From UBA6624 sp964507645 (lineage in GTDB: Bacteria; UBP7; UBA6624): DNA of 14,558 nucleotides. The notes below the pieces were generated by a model. The model had not been told where the DNA came from. It did no database searches and worked only from the letters and a program-made list of their open reading frames with translations. The stretch is from assembly GCA_964507645.1 (NCBI GenBank), contig CAZDPU010000023.1, positions 1-14,558 on the forward strand, given 5' to 3'. Positions 1-8,458 of this stretch are shown in pieces. Position 1 is the stretch's first letter, and each line of letters starts with the position of its first letter. The position numbers were made by a program, and so were the translations under genes.

Positions 1-3000
1 CCTAATGGGGAATGTGTTGGTGCAAATGACGAATATTTCATAAAGATAAAGGTTACTGACCAATTGGGTAATGAGACAATCTGGTCCGGAGCTGATAATG
101 ACGGTTTCTTCACTGTAATTGAATACCAGCCACTGTCTCTCTCATTCAAGGCAAGCCCACCAAGCGACATTGCTGAAGGCAGCACCTCAAACGAGACAGC
201 TGATGTCAAGATCTATTTTGAAGAGACAAACCATGATGATGCGGATGTCTCTTATGAATGCAACCTGAATGACTCAGGTTGGCTGGCTTGTGACGACGAG
301 GACGCGGATGGTCACTATTACTCTGCAGGAAGTATAGGCTCTCCATTGCAGGATGGCGTTCAGACTCTCAAGGTCAAGGCAGAGCATCTGAATATAGAGG
401 AAGTTGAGGATGTTGAGCAAACCATAACATGGACAGTTGACAACACTCCTCCAAATGCCTCTGTTGATTCTGGACCTGATGACATAACCAATGAAACAAA
501 TGTAACATTCACCTATTCAAGCAGTGAGGGAACCCTTTCTGCTCCTGACACCACTTTTGAATGCAAATTAGAAGGTAACAATGGCATCACGATAGATTGG
601 CAATTATGTCCAGATTCAGGTAAGCTGTATCAGGGATTGCAGGAAGGAACGTATCTGTTTGAGGTTAGGGCTAATGACATTGCAGGAAACACAAGCGTTC
701 CAGCAAATGACTCTTTCAGCATAGACAAATCGAATCCAGAGACGACAATTGATTCAGGACCTCCTGAACTAAGTGGTTCTGATGAAGCAACATTCACCTT
801 TAGCTCAAACGAGGCTAACAGCACCTTCCACTGCAATCTTGACAATGCTGGATGGGAAAATTGCTCCAGTCCAAAAACATATACAGAACTGAGTGGGGGC
901 CCACACAGTTTTTCAGTAAGGGCGGAAGATGAGGCTGGAAACATTGATGGAAGCCCGGCTTTTGACGATTGGGACATAGACCTTTCAATACCAGACACCT
1001 TAATTACAGACAACCCTGAAGAGATGACAAACTTGAATATTGCAACTTTCCAATTTGTAAGCCCTGAAGGAGGAAATGATTTTGAATGCCAAGTAACCCC
1101 TGATGAAAATTCATACAGTCCTTGTAATGGTGGAAGTAGAACCTATACAGAACTTTCAGAAGGAACTAAAACTTTTTATGTTCGTGCTTTGAACAACGTT
1201 GGGACACCAGATCCAACTCCTGCCGAATTCACATGGACGATAGACCAAACCCCACCAGAAACATCAATAACACTGGAGCCTGCAACCTATACTAATGAAG
1301 ACAACATAACATGGGAGTTTGGTGCAGATGAGACTGCTCCATTCTTCCAATGCAAGCTTTCTACAGGTGCATGGTCATTCTGCACAAGTCCAAAAACCTA
1401 TGAACTCCTCTCTGAAGGAACCCATACATTCGAGGTTAGAGCCTGGGATGAAGCAAATAACATTGATGGCACTCCAGCAACGAGCACCACGAATGTTGAC
1501 AGGTCTTCTCCAGTAACAACAATAGAATCTTCTCCAACTGATCCATCAAATGAAACAGATGGTTCTTTTGGAGTTAGTGTTGTTGATGACCCATGGGAAG
1601 GGATTGATGGATCGCTTCCTGGATTGACAGAAGTTCTCTACTGTATTACAAATGATGAAACTTGTGTAGGACAAGCCATGACATCTGATGGATCTGGTGC
1701 TTATTCGGCAGGTTATTCATCTCTTTTAGAAGGTACATGGACATTTAAAGCATGGGCGGAAGATTTGGCAGGAAATATTGAAATACAGGGTTCGAGTGCA
1801 ACCCACACATGGACAATAGATACGACGGGAGCTCAAACTGAAATAACATCTGGACCAGACGATCCTACAAATGCAACTATTCCTGTCTTTGAATTTAAAG
1901 AAAGTTCTGACGATCCAGATGCAACATTTGAATGTAGGCTTTACATCTCATCATCATCACCAGGAAACTGGGAGTCTTGTGAAAGCCCCAAGATTTACAA
2001 TGCTCAAACGGATGAATCTTACACCTTTGAAGTTAAGGCTTTTGACTCTCTTGGAAACGAAGATGTTTCTCCTGCAACATGGACATGGACAATAGATACA
2101 ACCTCTCCAACAACGCAAATAGATTCTGGACCAGATGATCCGACAACTTCCACAAGTGCGATATTTGACTTTTCAAGCCCTTCTGATGTTGATGCAACGT
2201 TTGAATGTGAACTGGATGGCGATGGTACATCTTTCTCTTCATGCCTTACAGGAATAATTTATTCTGATTTAACAGATGGCGCTCATTCCTTTAAGGTTAG
2301 ATCTATTGATGCTGCAGGAAATGTTGACCCAACATCTTCAGAATACCTTTGGACAATTGACATTACAGGACCGGTAACAAGCATTGATTCTGCACCTATG
2401 GATCCAACAAACTCCCTTGATGCAGCTTTCACTTGGACAACCGATGAGCCTGGAACATCTGAATGTAACATTGACTCTGAAGGATGGGTTGCATGCACAA
2501 GCCCTCAAGCCTATACGGGCCTAGAGCAAAATGCATCCCATACTTTTGAAGTAAGGTCAACTGACTCTTTGGGAAACCAGGGAGCAGCAGATAGTTGGAC
2601 ATGGACCATTGACACAATCAACCCAACAACAGTTGTTCTCACGGGGCCTGTTAATCCATCCAATGATGTAAATCCGACATTGACATACGAGAGTCCTCAG
2701 AATCCTGATGCAACATTCCAATGTGATTTGGATGGCGGTGGGCTCGTTCAGTGTGATGGAGGGTCTTTCACTTACAGCAACTTGTCTGAAGGAACTCATG
2801 TCTTCAGTGTTTTCTCAACTGATGCTGCAGGGAACACTGACCCTGATGGAGATACATGGACTTGGGATATAGATTTAACCCCTTCTGAAACATACATTGA
2901 TTCAGGACCTTCAGATCCGACAAATGAAACCGATGCTGTTTTTGATTATCGTGATGATGAAACAACAGATTATTTCATGTGCAAACTCAATGAGGGAAAT

Positions 3001-5232
3001 TGGGAGCAGTGTGATGGGTCTCAAAAGAGTTATTCCGGACTTTCTGAAGGAGTTTACATCTTTATGGTCAAATCAATTGATGAAGCTGGAAATGAAGACC
3101 TGACGCCAGCGGAATGGAATTGGACAGTGGACTTGACTGAACCAGACACAACAATAACAGACAGTCCTCCAAATCCAACACCTGACCCAACAGCCACCTT
3201 TGCTTTTGAGAGCAGTGAACCAAACAGCACATTTGAGTGCAATCTTGATGGGTTAGGGTGGGAAAATTGCTCCACTCCAAAAACATACACGGGATTGGCT
3301 GATGGTAACCACAGTTTTGAAGTAAGAGCAACCGATGCTGCTGGAAACACCGATTCCTCTCCTTCTCTTTGGAATTGGCTAATTGACTCAAGCATTCTTC
3401 CTCCAGACACTTTCATAGACAGCACTCCACCAGCAAAGACCTTTTTAACAACAGCGATATTTGAGTTTAGTTCTGACGACGTGGAGGCAACTTTTGAATG
3501 TTCACTGAATAATGAATCTTGGAGCACATGCACATCACCTCAAAACTATGAAAATATACCTACAGGTGACAGCAATTTTAGGGTTAGGGCAGTGAATGGT
3601 GCTGGATTGAAAGATCCAACTCCTGCTTCATATGATTGGATTATCATTACTGACTTGTTCTCCAACTTAACTTCTGGACCTGATATGCAAGGTTCTTTTT
3701 TCACATCAGCAGCAACAACTGACGTGAAACTTGAATGGAGCGATGGCTATACAGATTATGAAAAATCTCATTGCACTTCCTCAACCCCATCAAGCGCTCA
3801 GTGCGAATATGCGGTTCTAACATACCAAATGACTTCATCTGAAAATGGCAACAAACGTCTATGTCCAGCAGTTGATGGTGGGCAATATGATGAGACAGGA
3901 TACACTGTTGACTGTTCAAATGGCTATTGCGGATTTGTATCTTTTATGCCGCCAGATGGAAAATATTGTCTTGCTATTCGAGCTTCGGCTCCTGACGGAT
4001 CAACTGGTACTGTAGTTGGCCCAACAACATCTCTCACATACCCAACGTATATGTATGACAATTTTGAGGGGGATGTTATTTATGATGAAACGGCTGGAAC
4101 TGGAAACTGGATATCAACTCAGTTTGGAAACACTGAAACAACCTTCTTCCAGGTTTGGTCAAGCAGTGATGGATCTGCTTATTCTGGAAACTCTTTTATA
4201 GCTGCATGGAATCCAGATACTCAGAATTACGACAATGACGAAGACCCTGTATTCATAACTGCAAAAGCTTTAGACTTGTCAAAAACAATGAACCCTGCAT
4301 TGGTCATGGCCCATCAGGTAAATAGGCCACCTGAAGATTTTGAAGACATATCCCTTTGGATAAATACAGATCCATCAAACACTGACAATTGCTTTAATGG
4401 ACAATGGACACCATATTCATCAATATTGAACGATATCGTAGGAGACATTGAAATAAACCCTTCTCTAGACACAACTGACTGGGAATACCTGTATCTTGAC
4501 ATTAGTGAATTTGCAGGAAATCCAAATGTTTGTATAGGGATTGGGCAAAGAACAAATAGCGAGGGAACTGACACCGGTATCCTTTTTGACGATATCCAAC
4601 TTGTAGAACAGCCAGACTTTACTAAAACCCTCTTCTATGAACCTTTCCCTGGAAATGGAGAAAGCTGCAGTGATCAACATGCATGGACAGAAATGGGATA
4701 TTGGATAGATGACACCCAGTGGTGGAGGGTTATTCCTGGGGATGATGGAAATCTTGACTGCAAGATGTGGATGACTGGAACAAATTCAAATATTGGAAAC
4801 TACCTAGATGGCTGGACTTATGATGATGCTTCATTGCAGATAACATACCCATGGCCTTCCGGTGATCAAGATGGAGCAAATGGCTATTATGTCTCAGAAG
4901 GCGGATGGACAAGACTAACATTTAATGAGCTTTACGAAACACCAAGTCCAAGCACATTTGGAATAGTTGTAAGATGGAGCGATACCCAAATAACTGATTG
5001 TTATGTTGGTGGCAATGTTTGGATGTACAGCAGAAGCGCAGGAGACACTTTTGCAACTGGAAGTGGAGTTGGGCTCAAGAGAACAATTGACCTAAGCCCC
5101 TTTAGAGGAAAGTATGTTTGTTTCATTTTCTGGGGAGAAGATGCTCAAACCTCTGGAGAGAATGGTGATGGGCAAGATGGAATCTTTGGAGCAGGTTGGC
5201 AAATTGATGAGGTTATTGTAGATACAAAATAA
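1..5232 (+). CDS. Giant secreted Ig-like repeat protein with two C-terminal jelly-roll domains (5' end outside window)
   Basis: The reading frame is open from base 1 and gives 1743 residues before TAA at 5230-5232, so the true start lies upstream; the TTG at 64 is only the first start-like codon. From about base 130 to 3654 there are 13 tandem units of about 82-107 residues. Each has an opening T-x-I-D-S-G-P-like strand, an F-E-C, a W-x-x-C about ten residues later, an S-F-x-V-R-A strand, an A-G-N turn and a closing W-T-I-D strand. This matches the bacterial Ig-like repeats of cell-surface and secreted proteins. A spacer at 3655-4050 holds several Cys. Two jelly-roll domains follow (about 4054-4605 and 4630-5229), each ending in a (F/I)-D-(D/E)-(I/V)-x-(L/V) strand like MAM or immune-inhibitor-A C-terminal domains. 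The paired Cys suggest disulfides and export. No catalytic motif or anchor is visible. Adhesion or matrix binding is inference. The gene looks richer in G+C than the genes downstream. Confidence 0.85.
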   Translation, partial: PNGECVGANDEYFIKIKVTDQLGNETIWSGADNDGFFTVIEYQPLSLSFKASPPSDIAEGSTSNETADVKIYFEETNHDDADVSYECNLNDSGWLACDDEDADGHYYSAGSIGSPLQDGVQTLKVKAEHLNIEEVEDVEQTITWTVDNTPPNASVDSGPDDITNETNVTFTYSSSEGTLSAPDTTFECKLEGNNGITIDWQLCPDSGKLYQGLQEGTYLFEVRANDIAGNTSVPANDSFSIDKSNPETTIDSGPPELSGSDEATFTFSSNEANSTFHCNLDNAGWENCSSPKTYTELSGGPHSFSVRAEDEAGNIDGSPAFDDWDIDLSIPDTLITDNPEEMTNLNIATFQFVSPEGGNDFECQVTPDENSYSPCNGGSRTYTELSEGTKTFYVRALNNVGTPDPTPAEFTWTIDQTPPETSITLEPATYTNEDNITWEFGADETAPFFQCKLSTGAWSFCTSPKTYELLSEGTHTFEVRAWDEANNIDGTPATSTTNVDRSSPVTTIESSPTDPSNETDGSFGVSVVDDPWEGIDGSLPGLTEVLYCITNDETCVGQAMTSDGSGAYSAGYSSLLEGTWTFKAWAEDLAGNIEIQGSSATHTWTIDTTGAQTEITSGPDDPTNATIPVFEFKESSDDPDATFECRLYISSSSPGNWESCESPKIYNAQTDESYTFEVKAFDSLGNEDVSPATWTWTIDTTSPTTQIDSGPDDPTTSTSAIFDFSSPSDVDATFECELDGDGTSFSSCLTGIIYSDLTDGAHSFKVRSIDAAGNVDPTSSEYLWTIDITGPVTSIDSAPMDPTNSLDAAFTWTTDEPGTSECNIDSEGWVACTSPQAYTGLEQNASHTFEVRSTDSLGNQGAADSWTWTIDTINPTTVVLTGPVNPSNDVNPTLTYESPQNPDATFQCDLDGGGLVQCDGGSFTYSNLSEGTHVFSVFSTDAAGNTDPDGDTWTWDIDLTPSETYIDSGPSDPTNETDAVFDYRDDETTDYFMCKLNEGNWEQCDGSQKSYSGLSEGVYIFMVKSIDEAGNEDLTPAEWNWTVDLTEPDTTITDSPPNPTPDPTATFAFESSEPNSTFECNLDGLGWENCSTPKTYTGLADGNHSFEVRATDAAGNTDSSPSLWNWLIDSSILPPDTFIDSTPPAKTFLTTAIFEFSSDDVEATFECSLNNESWSTCTSPQNYENIPTGDSNFRVRAVNGAGLKDPTPASYDWIIITDLFSNLTSGPDMQGSFFTSAATTDVKLEWSDGYTDYEKSHCTSSTPSSAQCEYAVLTYQMTSSENGNKRLCPAVDGGQYDETGYTVDCSNGYCGFVSFMPPDGKYCLAIRASAPDGSTGTVVGPTTSLTYPTYMYDNFEGDVIYDETAGTGNWISTQFGNTETTFFQVWSSSDGSAYSGNSFIAAWNPDTQNYDNDEDPVFITAKALDLSKTMNPALVMAHQVNRPPEDFEDISLWINTDPSNTDNCFNGQWTPYSSILNDIVGDIEINPSLDTTDWEYLYLDISEFAGNPNVCIGIGQRTNSEGTDTGILFDDIQLVEQPDFTKTLFYEPFPGNGESCSDQHAWTEMGYWIDDTQWWRVIPGDDGNLDCKMWMTGTNSNIGNYLDGWTYDDASLQITYPWPSGDQDGANGYYVSEGGWTRLTFNELYETPSPSTFGIVVRWSDTQITDCYVGGNVWMYSRSAGDTFATGSGVGLKRTIDLSPFRGKYVCFIFWGEDAQTSGENGDGQDGIFGAGWQIDEVIVDTK
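853..881 (+). repeat. Copy A of a 29-base near-identical segment shared between units 3 and 12
   Basis: This stretch matches 3259-3287 at 28 of 29 bases. It encodes the second-Cys part of the Ig-like unit (W-E-N-C-S-x-P-K-T-Y). Other units keep the residues only loosely and differ at DNA level. Confidence 0.7.
3259..3287 (+). repeat. Copy B of the 29-base near-identical segment
   Basis: Matches 853-881 with one mismatch (C instead of G at 3275). The similarity is patchy but extends upstream over the N-S-T-F and C-N-L-D codons, so units 3 and 12 look like the most recently duplicated or converted pair. Confidence 0.7.
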
Positions 5233-5236
5233 GGTG
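5231..5236 (+). promoter_or_regulatory. Shine-Dalgarno AAGGTG for the 53-residue peptide gene
   Basis: AAGGTG begins inside the TAA stop of the giant gene and lies 7 bases before the ATG at 5244. This is good spacing in a window where many starts lack any recognisable ribosome-binding site. It supports the small ORF and suggests it is translated from the same message as the giant gene. Confidence 0.55.
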
Positions 5237-5243
5237 AATTATT

Positions 5244-5405
5244 ATGAATAAGAGAATATATGTTTTTTTCCTGATCTTTTTGGTTTTAGCTTTTTCTTAT
5301 AGCGCCCATATAAACATGAAAGAACTTCCAAGTGGACAAGTTATGGATGTTGATAACCTAGAAAGAAGAGAAGCCGGAAAAAGCCTAGCAATAACTGGAA
5401 AATAG
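5244..5405 (+). CDS. Small secreted or membrane-anchored peptide, 53 residues, unknown function
   Basis: ATG at 5244 to TAG at 5403-5405. Residues 1-4 are M-N-K-R, followed by a hydrophobic run at about 5-19 (I-Y-V-F-F-L-I-F-L-V-L-A-F), then S-Y-S-A-H. This has the n-, h- and c-regions of a signal peptide, with possible cleavage near S-Y-S-A. The remaining 30 or so residues are polar and charged, with an E-R-R-E-A-G-K stretch. I recognise no family. It starts 11 bases after the giant gene's stop and ends 9 bases before pheT, and it has a well-spaced ribosome-binding site. It could be a partner of the giant exported protein, but that is inference from position only. The alternative is a truncated remnant of a longer exported protein. 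Confidence 0.6.
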   Translation: MNKRIYVFFLIFLVLAFSYSAHINMKELPSGQVMDVDNLERREAGKSLAITGK

Positions 5406-5414
5406 AAAGCAGAA

Positions 5415-7409
5415 ATGCGTTTACCCATCTGTTGGTTAAAAGACTTTGTAGAGTGTCGTTATTCGGCAAAAGAAATTGCTGACATATTTACCGAAATAGG
5501 TTTTGAGTGTGAAGAAATCCTCAATATAGAGGGTGAAGAGGTTTTAGACTTAAGTACTCCAAGCAATAGAACCGACACTTTGTCAATTTACGGGTTGGCA
5601 AGAGAGTTTGGAACAGCCAAAAATCTAAAAATAAAACAATTAGAACTAGAAGATCTTTCAATAGAAAACAAATATCCGATAAGTGTCAACAGTAATAACT
5701 GTGACTCTTATCTTGGAGTTCGCTTAAACATTTCTTCTAGAGAAGATCCTCATATTGAAAAAATGTTAAAACTCATGGGGAGAAATCCAATAAGCCCTTT
5801 GGTTGATTTAACAAATTATGTTTTATTTGAGACAGGACAACCGCTTCACCTTTTCCCTTTTTCTTCAGTTGAAAATGGGATTATTGTTGATGTTGCAAAA
5901 AAAGACATCAGCTTCAATGCTCTTGATGGAAAATCTTACAAGTTGTCTAAAAAAGACTTGCTGATAAAAAACAAAAAAGGAGACCCTCTTGCATTAGCCG
6001 GAATAATTGGATCTGAAGAAGGCTCATCAAAAGAGTCAGATAAAGAGTTTCTCCTTGAAGCAGCATGTTTTAAGAACTCTTCAACAAGAGAAAGCGCCAA
6101 TAGGATAAACCTCCTAACAGACTCTTCTTACAGATTCCAACGAACAGTTGACCCAAAAGGTTTCTTGATAGGTGCAAGAAGGTATCTTTGGTGGCTCAAC
6201 AAAATGAAATGGTCAAATGAAATAAAGACTGCAACATTGGTACAAAAAGAAAAAACGAAAGAAAAAACAATAAACATAAAAACATCTGAAATCAATTCAA
6301 GATTAGGAATGAAAATTGAAGATGAAAAGATAAATCAAATTCTTGCAAGCCTAGGCATATTAAAGATATCAAAAGACAAAGATGGGAAATGGAAAGAGAG
6401 CTGGAGTATAAAAAGCAAAAAAGGGCTAAGGAAAGGAGAGTGGCTCATCCCTTCCCACAGAACAGATTTATCAATTCCAGAAGATTTGATTGAAGAAGTC
6501 ATAAGGGTTTATGGGTATTCAAAGCTTAAAGAAAGTCTCCCTAATGTTGGAATGACTACATCAAAATCAGATGATTTTTTTCATATAGAGAAATATCTTA
6601 TAGATACACTGGTTTCTTTTGGGGGAAGGCAAGAGGTTCGATCAAGCCTGGTTTCAAAAGATTTATCAATCTTTGGAAAGGCTGTTTCGAACAATAAACC
6701 TCTAAAAATCCTAAATCCAAGATCTGAAGAAAAATCTTTTTTAAGAAACTCGATATCGGCATCTTTGCTGAAGGGACATGAAAATTCTAGGAAAAGAGGC
6801 TTTTCTTCTGGTTGGAGTTTTGAAATCGGAAAAGTTTTTAACGATACTCAGGAATTATTGAATCTAGGAATCATCGCCAGAGAGGAGGAGGATGGGGTAA
6901 GGTTCATAAAAAATCTAATTGAAAATATTGCTAAAAAATGGAATTCTTCAGTAGCTTATTCAGATTCAGATGATAAGGTTTTTTTGGACAGCTCAACACT
7001 TTCCGTAAATAGTGATGTTTTTAAAGGTGTCATAGGTGCAATCCAGATAGAGATAGGAAGCAAAAAGGAATTGGTTTGGCTTTGTGAGTTAAATCTCAAT
7101 TTACACTGGCCAATGCCTAAAACAAAAATAATTAACTTGCCAAAGCATAAATTTGCTTATAGAGACCTCAACATCAAGACAAGCAATCATGAAGAAACAA
7201 AAAAACTAACAGATGTCATTAAAGAACTGAAGATAGATATGATTCAAGAAATATTCTTATTTGATATCTATAAAAAGAAACAAGACTGGAACTTAACATG
7301 GAGATTGGTTATAGGTGATGGAAAAAAATCTTATACAGATGAAGAGATAAACAAGGCCATAGAAGATTTTAAAAATGAAATCCGAAAAAATAACATTGTT
7401 TTAAGTTGA
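5415..7409 (+). CDS. pheT: Phenylalanine--tRNA ligase beta subunit lacking the OB-fold tRNA-binding domain
   Basis: Non-catalytic subunit of the cytoplasmic alpha2-beta2 enzyme that charges tRNA-Phe; its B3/4 domain edits mischarged Tyr-tRNA. At 664 residues it is short for a family usually near 800. The N-terminus (M-R-L-P-I-C-W-L-K-D-F-V) is typical, but it runs from about residue 43 straight into the S-T-P-S-N-R-T-D motif at about 48-55, where other PheTs carry an insertion of about 110 residues with an OB fold (tRNA_bind). The B3/4 region follows (D-L-T-N-Y-V, G-Q-P-L-H-L-F, L-A-G-I-I-G-S-E-E, S-S-Y-R-F-Q-R). The B5 region (I-P-S-H-R-T-D, I-E-E-V-I-R-V-Y-G-Y), a core-like region and a C-terminal FDX-ACB domain (Y-R-D-L, L-F-D-I-Y, S-Y-T-D-E-E) complete it. 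No clear ribosome-binding site precedes the ATG. pheS is not adjacent. It overlaps ribD by 4 bases. Confidence 0.93.
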   Translation: MRLPICWLKDFVECRYSAKEIADIFTEIGFECEEILNIEGEEVLDLSTPSNRTDTLSIYGLAREFGTAKNLKIKQLELEDLSIENKYPISVNSNNCDSYLGVRLNISSREDPHIEKMLKLMGRNPISPLVDLTNYVLFETGQPLHLFPFSSVENGIIVDVAKKDISFNALDGKSYKLSKKDLLIKNKKGDPLALAGIIGSEEGSSKESDKEFLLEAACFKNSSTRESANRINLLTDSSYRFQRTVDPKGFLIGARRYLWWLNKMKWSNEIKTATLVQKEKTKEKTINIKTSEINSRLGMKIEDEKINQILASLGILKISKDKDGKWKESWSIKSKKGLRKGEWLIPSHRTDLSIPEDLIEEVIRVYGYSKLKESLPNVGMTTSKSDDFFHIEKYLIDTLVSFGGRQEVRSSLVSKDLSIFGKAVSNNKPLKILNPRSEEKSFLRNSISASLLKGHENSRKRGFSSGWSFEIGKVFNDTQELLNLGIIAREEEDGVRFIKNLIENIAKKWNSSVAYSDSDDKVFLDSSTLSVNSDVFKGVIGAIQIEIGSKKELVWLCELNLNLHWPMPKTKIINLPKHKFAYRDLNIKTSNHEETKKLTDVIKELKIDMIQEIFLFDIYKKKQDWNLTWRLVIGDGKKSYTDEEINKAIEDFKNEIRKNNIVLS

Positions 7410-8458
7410 CCTTTCAGGAAAAAGATAATGCCCTTATGCTTGAGGCAATAAAAATTGCCAAGAAAGGTCTTGGCAAAACAAAAACAAACCCTTTGGTTGG
7501 AGCTGTTGTTTCATCTCAGGGAGAGATAATCTCAAAGGGTTTTCATGAAAAATATGGTCAAAATCATGCAGAAATAAACGCCCTTGAGAAGGTGGCTGTA
7601 AAAAACACAACACTTCATGTAACTTTGGAGCCATGTTCACACCATGGAAAAACTCCTCCATGCATAAACCAAATAATTTCAAAAAATGTAAAAAGGGTAG
7701 TTGTCGGCACAAAAGATCCAAATCAAAAAGTCAATGGAGAAGGCATCAGGAAGCTAAAGGAAGCAGGAGTAGATGTTTCTGTTGGTTGCTTAGAGGATCA
7801 ATGCAAGCTGCTAAACTACAGTTATCTAACAGGAATATTAAGAGGAAGAGCTTCTGTAACTGTCAAAGTTGCAACTTCAATTGATGGAAAAATTGCTGCT
7901 GCAGATGGAACGTCACAATGGATAACTTCTAAGGGTTCAAGAGAAGATGGAAGATCTTTAAGGAATGAACATGATGCAATCATGATTGGATCAGGAACAG
8001 CCATAAAAGATAATCCAACACTAGATAGAAAATCAGGAATAGAAGAATGGAAAAAAATATTAATTGACAGAAAAGAGAAAGTTAAAAAAACTTCAAAAAT
8101 TTTCAAAAATGGAAACGTGTATCTGTGGGGAAGAGGCAAAGAATCCTCTAAAGGAAATATCCACCAACTCAACGTCAAAAACTTAAAAGAACTACTAGAA
8201 GAGGTCAGAAAGAAGGATATTCAATCAGTTTTATGTGAGGGAGGTAAACTCGCTGCAGAACTGATAAAACAAAATCTTGCTGACAGGATTATTGTTTACA
8301 TTTCCCCTAAGATAATTGGACTAAAGGGTATCGAATTTTCACCAGATAATTGGACAACGCTATCTGAATCAAAAAAACTTTCTGACGTAAGCATAAAAAC
8401 AATTGGAAACAACGTCAGAATGGAGGGGTATTTAACAAATGTTCACAGGGATAATTGA
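7406..8458 (+). CDS. ribD: Bifunctional riboflavin biosynthesis deaminase/reductase RibD
   Basis: Catalyses two middle steps of riboflavin synthesis: zinc-dependent deamination of the pyrimidine made from GTP, then NADPH-dependent reduction of its ribosyl side chain. The N-terminal deaminase domain has H54-A-E56 and P-C77-x8-C86, the zinc ligands and proton-shuttle Glu. The C-terminal reductase domain starts near residue 148 (V-K-V-A-T-S-I-D-G-K-I-A, S-Q-W-I-T, H-D-A-I-M-I-G-S-G-T) and has a late C-E-G-G-K-L-A motif. Length 350 is close to the family norm. I chose the TTG at 7406: it overlaps the pheT stop by 4 bases and keeps residues that align with the start of E. coli RibD. The next in-frame ATG at 7436 would remove them. 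No ribosome-binding site is visible, so coupling to pheT translation is likely. Confidence 0.95.
   Translation: MTFQEKDNALMLEAIKIAKKGLGKTKTNPLVGAVVSSQGEIISKGFHEKYGQNHAEINALEKVAVKNTTLHVTLEPCSHHGKTPPCINQIISKNVKRVVVGTKDPNQKVNGEGIRKLKEAGVDVSVGCLEDQCKLLNYSYLTGILRGRASVTVKVATSIDGKIAAADGTSQWITSKGSREDGRSLRNEHDAIMIGSGTAIKDNPTLDRKSGIEEWKKILIDRKEKVKKTSKIFKNGNVYLWGRGKESSKGNIHQLNVKNLKELLEEVRKKDIQSVLCEGGKLAAELIKQNLADRIIVYISPKIIGLKGIEFSPDNWTTLSESKKLSDVSIKTIGNNVRMEGYLTNVHRDN
8422..8428 (+). promoter_or_regulatory. Shine-Dalgarno GGAGGGG for ribE inside ribD
   Basis: A purine run GGAGGGG lies within the last codons of ribD, 10 bases before the ribE ATG at 8439. It is the strongest ribosome-binding site among the rib genes and fixes the ribE start, which begins with the family-typical M-F-T-G-I-I. 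Confidence 0.55.

Larger units (their letters stand above)
130..3654 (+). repeat. Thirteen tandem Ig-like coding repeats with conserved Cys pair
   Basis: Unit starts read from the translation are near 130, 457, 742, 997, 1261, 1516, 1837, 2113, 2377, 2629, 2890, 3148 and 3409; the last unit ends near 3654. All 13 units keep two cysteines, probably an intradomain disulfide. The unit at 1516-1836 is the longest and most divergent: its Cys pair is closer together and it carries an insertion. The residues before base 130 look like the end of a further, truncated unit. Confidence 0.85.

Noticed and set aside
630..1013. 127-codon minus-strand open frame within the giant repeat gene
   Set aside because: It is an antisense shadow of the Ig-like repeats; a similar frame recurs at 3054-3533 because the same plus-strand codons are repeated. 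No ribosome-binding site or recognisable domain.
3054..3533. 159-codon minus-strand open frame
   Set aside because: Antisense of the repeat units; its peptide mirrors the frame at 630-1013, as expected from repeated coding DNA.
130..3654. Regular spacing suggesting a CRISPR or other noncoding repeat array
   Set aside because: Periodicity is about 255-320 bases, in frame and at protein level; there are no short identical repeats with unique spacers.
7385..7440. FMN riboswitch before ribD
   Set aside because: ribD overlaps pheT by 4 bases, so there is no leader; none of the conserved RFN segments is seen.
7822..8178. 118-codon minus-strand frame opposite ribD
   Set aside because: Lies wholly within the well-supported reductase domain of ribD and resembles no family.
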